Shown in pieces: positions 6,082 to 8,835 of a stretch of DNA of 8,835 nucleotides; position 1 is the stretch's first letter; the number at the start of each line of letters is the position of its first letter. The notes below the pieces were generated by a model. That model was not told where the DNA came from, ran no database searches, and saw only the letters and a list, made by a program, of their open reading frames with translations. The DNA lies in assembly GCA_003557765.1 (NCBI GenBank), contig PWNO01000180.1, forward strand, positions 1 to 8,835, written 5' to 3'. This DNA is from Bacteroidales bacterium (lineage in GTDB: Bacteria > Bacteroidota > Bacteroidia > Bacteroidales > UBA7960). Position numbers and translations under genes: made by a program.

Positions 6082-7035
6082 ATGAATATGAAGAGCCAGC
6101 CCGTAAAGGAACATAGTTTTTACCTAAACAGCCCCGGTGATCAGCAGTTTCACGTATCCGGTTACCACCAGGAACAACAGCAAGCGAGGGGAATTGTTCT
6201 GGTCATTACTGGCATGGCTGAACACACCGGACGATATGAGCAGTTCGCCCATTTCCTGGCAAGCCGGGGATTCAGCGTCTATATTTCTGATCATCCAGGA
6301 CAGGGTAAGACGGCAGGAGACCCTGAAAACACAGGGTTGATTGCACGGCAGAGGGGCTGGGAATGCATGCTTGAAAACGTACGCGCCCTGTATACCCATA
6401 TTCGCAAGGAGCAACCCATAATTCCGATCTTTATTTTTGGACACTCCATGGGCTCTATGCTGGCGAGACACTTTACCACCATATACCCTGTGTATATTCA
6501 GGGACTAATCCTTTCCGGCTCTTTCATTATGCCCCACATCCGCCTTTTGCTGTCGCTCAACCTGGTGCGGATCAAGGTACTGTTTGAAGGCCATGACCAC
6601 AAGAGCAAGTGGTTCAACAGGCTGTTTTATTGGTCTTTTAACAGGCACTTCAAACCACGGCCCACCATGTATGAATGGATCTCATCGGTGAGGCACGAGG
6701 TCGTATCCTATCAACAGGACCCCTATTGTGGCTTTTACCTGTCAAACGGCTTTTTCAAGGCCATATTAAAAGGCATCGCTGCAACACGGAAAGCAGAATC
6801 GCTGATCACCTATCGCAAGACCCTGCCAGTGCTCATTATGTCAGGCAAGGAAGACGCGGTTGGGCGCTTTGGGAAAGACGCCGTAAAGTTGCACAAAAAC
6901 TACTTCCAGCAGAACTTTCAAAACCTGTCCTTAAAAATCTTCCCGGGAAGGCATGAACTGCTGCACGAAAAACACAAGGAAGAAGTTTTTGACTATCTCC
7001 TGAACTGGCTCAACGAGAGCCTGACCATCAAGTGA
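6082..7035 (+). CDS. Alpha/beta-hydrolase of the monoacylglycerol lipase / serine aminopeptidase S33 type
   Basis: The 317-residue product is a probable serine hydrolase acting on monoacylglycerols, lysophospholipids or similar esters. The nucleophile elbow is GHSMGS (120-125) with Ser122; the likely acid is Asp258 in SGKEDAVG and the base His291 in GRHELLHE. The N-terminal block MAEHTGRYEQFAHFLASRGF and the following SDHPGQGKT (69-77) are typical of the monoglyceride-lipase group, with a lid region between about 150 and 235. The usual His-Gly oxyanion motif before this block is Thr-Gly here (VITGMAEH). No signal peptide is visible, so it should be cytoplasmic. ATG codons at 6082 and 6088 are both possible starts. 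It is divergent from the YbaN-like gene and convergent with the stress protein; no shared pathway is evident. Confidence 0.88.
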   Translation: MNMKSQPVKEHSFYLNSPGDQQFHVSGYHQEQQQARGIVLVITGMAEHTGRYEQFAHFLASRGFSVYISDHPGQGKTAGDPENTGLIARQRGWECMLENVRALYTHIRKEQPIIPIFIFGHSMGSMLARHFTTIYPVYIQGLILSGSFIMPHIRLLLSLNLVRIKVLFEGHDHKSKWFNRLFYWSFNRHFKPRPTMYEWISSVRHEVVSYQQDPYCGFYLSNGFFKAILKGIAATRKAESLITYRKTLPVLIMSGKEDAVGRFGKDAVKLHKNYFQQNFQNLSLKIFPGRHELLHEKHKEEVFDYLLNWLNESLTIK

Positions 7036-7102
7036 GCGGAAACGGACCACTGGTATTTGCAGTAACACATTAGGTGCTATAACAGGAAGTAAAAATGCTG
7101 TG

Positions 7103-7116
7103 AGCTATTAGCTATT
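7103..7116. repeat. Two tandem copies of AGCTATT
   Basis: AGCTATT occurs twice in exact tandem in the 104-base convergent spacer (7036-7139) between the hydrolase and the stress protein. It fits the consensus RGSWATD shared with units at 1672-1685 and 8407-8420. Otherwise this spacer shows no strong terminator. Confidence 0.5.
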
Positions 7117-7139
7117 GAAAAGTGAGCGCCCCGCGGATA

Positions 7140-8249
7140 TCAGGCCCGGAAGATCAGGAGCGGAATCGTGCCTTCATAGATCAGCTTGCGTGTAATGCCG
7201 GGATTGAACAAACGGGCAAGCAACCCTCGCTTCCGGTTTACCATGGAGAAGAGTTCGATGCCTTTCTCTTTTACAAAAGACTCTATCCCAGTCATGTCGT
7301 CATCACTCTCCAGCAGTTGACATTCCACCTCAACACCCCGGTGTACCCTGGCAAAATAATTCTTCAGGGAGTCCATCTTGACCTCATCCCAGCTCTTGCT
7401 GGGTGTCTTCGATAAATGAATGCAGTGAATCTTGACCTCAAACCCGGAGACAATAGACAACAAACGGCGGATGGCCACATAGTCAGAGTCGTCAAACTCA
7501 GTGGCATAAGCGATGTTTTTCACCTCTTTGGAAGCATCATAAGATGAATGCTCGGGAATGGCAAGCACCGGCACCCTGGTTCGGTCAAGCACCCGGTAGA
7601 CCACGCTGCCAATGATGTCGCTCTGCTTTTCTCCCTTGCCTTTCGTACCCAATACGATAATTCCCGGTTTATAATCTTCAGCCATCCTGGCGATTTCGTC
7701 CTCAGTAATGCCTTCCCGCAGGGAATAGCCGATCTTCACCTCTCCCATGTCCTGGCTGGCCGCTTCCTTTCTGATCTCATTAACAAACTTGAGCAAGCCT
7801 TTTCGCGCATTGCTTTCCATTTCCCGGAGGTTGATGTCCATGTCGACCTGTATGCTATATGCATCGGTGATGGGCACCAGGTCAACGATAGGCGCATAAT
7901 AGACATGCAGGATTTTAATATCGGCCTTGAGCTTATGCGCCAAGTTCAGCGCATACATACAGGCATTTTTAGAATATTCAGAAAAGTCCACCGGAACAAG
8001 TATGCGTCGCACCTCACGGCGGTTTTTCATCTCAGCCTTTTCCTGTTCCGCCTTCCATTCATTCATCAGCCTCAGGGCCTGCTCCAGGTCTTCTTCATGG
8101 ATCTGAATTTTTACACCTTCAGCGCCTGCTCCCTGAATCAGATGTACATTGCGCAGATAACAGGTAATCCCTGCCGCCTCAAGACGCGCTTTTAATACTT
8201 CTGCTGCCGTGTAATGATCCGTAGCTATGGTCACCAGTTTGTCTTCCAT
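7140..8249 (-). CDS. Three-domain stress protein: DUF2007 fused to two universal stress protein domains
   Basis: The 369-residue soluble product joins three parts. Residues about 5-64 resemble DUF2007, a small ferredoxin-like putative signalling domain (LVTIATDHYTAAEVLKARLE at the start, KIQIHEEDLEQAL at the end). A charged Lys/Glu linker (65-80) leads to a first Usp domain (81-232) starting RRILVPVDFSEYS; it keeps the complete ATP-binding motif G-x2-G-x9-G-S at G201, G204, G214 and S215. The second Usp domain (243-368) begins VKNIAYATEFDDSD, but its motif is degenerate (NRKRGLLARLFNPGITRKL), so it probably does not bind ATP. Tandem Usp proteins with one live and one degenerate site are common in Bacteroidota; the DUF2007 front is less so. 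The start at 8249 is preceded by AAGAG. Role inferred: sensing of nucleotide or stress state. Confidence 0.88.
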   Translation of the reverse strand: MEDKLVTIATDHYTAAEVLKARLEAAGITCYLRNVHLIQGAGAEGVKIQIHEEDLEQALRLMNEWKAEQEKAEMKNRREVRRILVPVDFSEYSKNACMYALNLAHKLKADIKILHVYYAPIVDLVPITDAYSIQVDMDINLREMESNARKGLLKFVNEIRKEAASQDMGEVKIGYSLREGITEDEIARMAEDYKPGIIVLGTKGKGEKQSDIIGSVVYRVLDRTRVPVLAIPEHSSYDASKEVKNIAYATEFDDSDYVAIRRLLSIVSGFEVKIHCIHLSKTPSKSWDEVKMDSLKNYFARVHRGVEVECQLLESDDDMTGIESFVKEKGIELFSMVNRKRGLLARLFNPGITRKLIYEGTIPLLIFRA

Positions 8250-8320
8250 CTCTTAAGGTTTTACATTCATTATAGATCAGATTTCGATAGCATAAATTTA
8301 AGAAAAGAAAGATGTAATTC

Positions 8321-8328
8321 CAAAAATA
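8321..8328 (-). promoter_or_regulatory. Possible -7 promoter element for the stress protein gene
   Basis: Read on the minus strand this is TATTTTTG, identical to the predicted rpmG -7 element and an exact match to TAnnTTTG. It would start transcription near 8314, giving a leader of about 65 bases. No TTG is found 19-21 bases upstream, so this is weak evidence. Confidence 0.35.
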
Positions 8329-8392
8329 GATGACATACCCGGGTCTTTGTTCCGGATTACCAGGGGACAAGGTAGTGTGACGATTGGCGGTA

Positions 8393-8441
8393 AGTGCTGA
8401 GTGCTGAGCAATGGGCAATAGCAATGGGCGACGGACGCTGG
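8393..8441. repeat. Array of 7-base microrepeats next to the barrel gene stop codon
   Basis: AGTGCTG is repeated twice (8393-8406), followed by AGCAATG and GGCAATA (8407-8420), then after a one-base slip GCAATGG, GCGACGG and ACGCTGG up to 8441. The next base begins the stop codon of the minus-strand barrel gene. The period of 7 holds over about 49 bases while the sequence changes, as in decaying or recombining tandem repeats. No frame runs through it usefully. Confidence 0.6.
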
Positions 8442-8835
8442 TCAGAAGTAATAAAATGCGGTAAAAAGCAACCTGGTGTTTACCACTTCCTGGTGGTCTT
8501 TCACGCGCCCCATTTGATCTGGTTCACCATAGGCAGCTGCCGTATATTCAAGCTCTGCACAAAGCTCCACATTGCCGGAAGCAAAACGCAAAGAAGGTGA
8601 TATGCGATAAAGGTAGGCAATGTCGCTGCCCCGTCCATAATATCGGCCTTCCACATCGTCGCTTGCACCAAGATTGCGTGCATAACCCAGGTACAAGCCT
8701 CCGCGCAAGCGTTCGCCATATACCATATTGAACCAGGAAGACAGGTGGTTTAAGGGTGTATAGCGCACGAATCCATCATCATCAATTTCCTTTTCAGCAT
8801 AGCCTCCAAGCATCAGGTGTTCACTGAGGTTTTGC
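8442..8835 (-). CDS. Outer-membrane beta-barrel-like protein, C-terminal part (5' truncated)
   Basis: The minus-strand frame is open to the window edge (residues QNLSEHL precede the first Met at 8813), so only the last 130 residues are seen. They contain alternating strands with aromatic girdle residues and Gly-rich turns, for example GGLYLGYARNLG, SDIAYLYRISPSLRFASG and VELCAELEYTAAAYG, and end in LLFTAFYYF. A terminal Phe on the last strand is the usual outer-membrane barrel insertion signal. I recognise the general type from Bacteroidota but no named family, and cannot say whether it is a porin, a transporter or a structural protein. A 7-base repeat array abuts its stop codon, and it is followed by the stress protein gene on the same strand, about 190 bases on. 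Confidence 0.65.
   Translation of the reverse strand, partial: QNLSEHLMLGGYAEKEIDDDGFVRYTPLNHLSSWFNMVYGERLRGGLYLGYARNLGASDDVEGRYYGRGSDIAYLYRISPSLRFASGNVELCAELEYTAAAYGEPDQMGRVKDHQEVVNTRLLFTAFYYF

Noticed and set aside
6022..6114. Longer N-terminus for the YbaN-like protein
   Set aside because: It would overlap the start of the divergent hydrolase gene and its promoter element, and the family length fits the start at 6021.
7548..8195. 215-residue open frame on the plus strand
   Set aside because: It is antisense to the Usp gene, which has clear domains and motifs in the other strand; the plus-strand product resembles no family I know.
8393..8441. CRISPR array or phase-variation tract
   Set aside because: The units are 7 bases without spacers, so it is not CRISPR. 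The array lies after the stop codon and not in a promoter or coding frame, so switching of a gene by slippage is not supported.

Overview
The window looks like ordinary chromosome from a member of the Bacteroidota, probably in or near the Bacteroidales. Three things point there. First, the gene run rpmG, a DUF4295 protein, ftsY and rimO on the minus strand is a Bacteroidota-type arrangement. Second, several start regions have the Bacteroidota promoter pattern (TTG, about 19-21 bases, then TAnnTTTG) and few have a clear Shine-Dalgarno. Third, the M14 peptidase and the beta-barrel protein ending in Phe fit that phylum. I see no phage, insertion sequence, CRISPR array, tRNA or rRNA, and no clear new multi-gene system. 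The unusual signals lie in the spacers and in one domain fusion.

Layout. Bases 1-1659 (+) hold the C-terminal part of a large M14-type metallopeptidase whose catalytic domain lies before the window. A convergent spacer without a gene follows (1660-1851). Bases 1852-4794 (-) hold the translation and secretion cluster: rpmG (ribosomal protein L33), a 52-residue DUF4295 protein, a strong intrinsic terminator, ftsY (signal recognition particle receptor) and rimO (methylthiotransferase for ribosomal protein S12). rpmB, which I would expect just before rpmG, is not there. Instead a divergent AT-rich control region (4795-5024) carries two back-to-back promoters and a leader hairpin for a SlyD-like FKBP isomerase (5025-5516, +).

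The FKBP gene ends in two hairpins. The second is an intrinsic terminator whose T-tract also encodes the last three lysines of a convergent YbaN/DUF454 membrane protein (5608-6021, -). That gene is divergent from an alpha/beta-hydrolase of the monoacylglycerol-lipase type (6082-7035, +). Convergent to the hydrolase is a three-domain stress protein (7140-8249, -), DUF2007 fused to two Usp domains. The window ends inside an outer-membrane barrel-like gene (8442-8835, -), of which only the C-terminal part is visible.

Functionally, the centre is housekeeping: ribosome parts, S12 modification, co-translational membrane targeting and a folding helper. The flanking genes are for protein degradation, lipid or ester hydrolysis and stress response and share no obvious pathway. 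Points most worth a second look are a family of 7-base microrepeats (consensus RGSWATD) downstream of three separate gene ends, the leader hairpin of the FKBP gene, a 12-base inverted repeat bracketing the rimO leader, and the DUF2007-Usp-Usp fusion.
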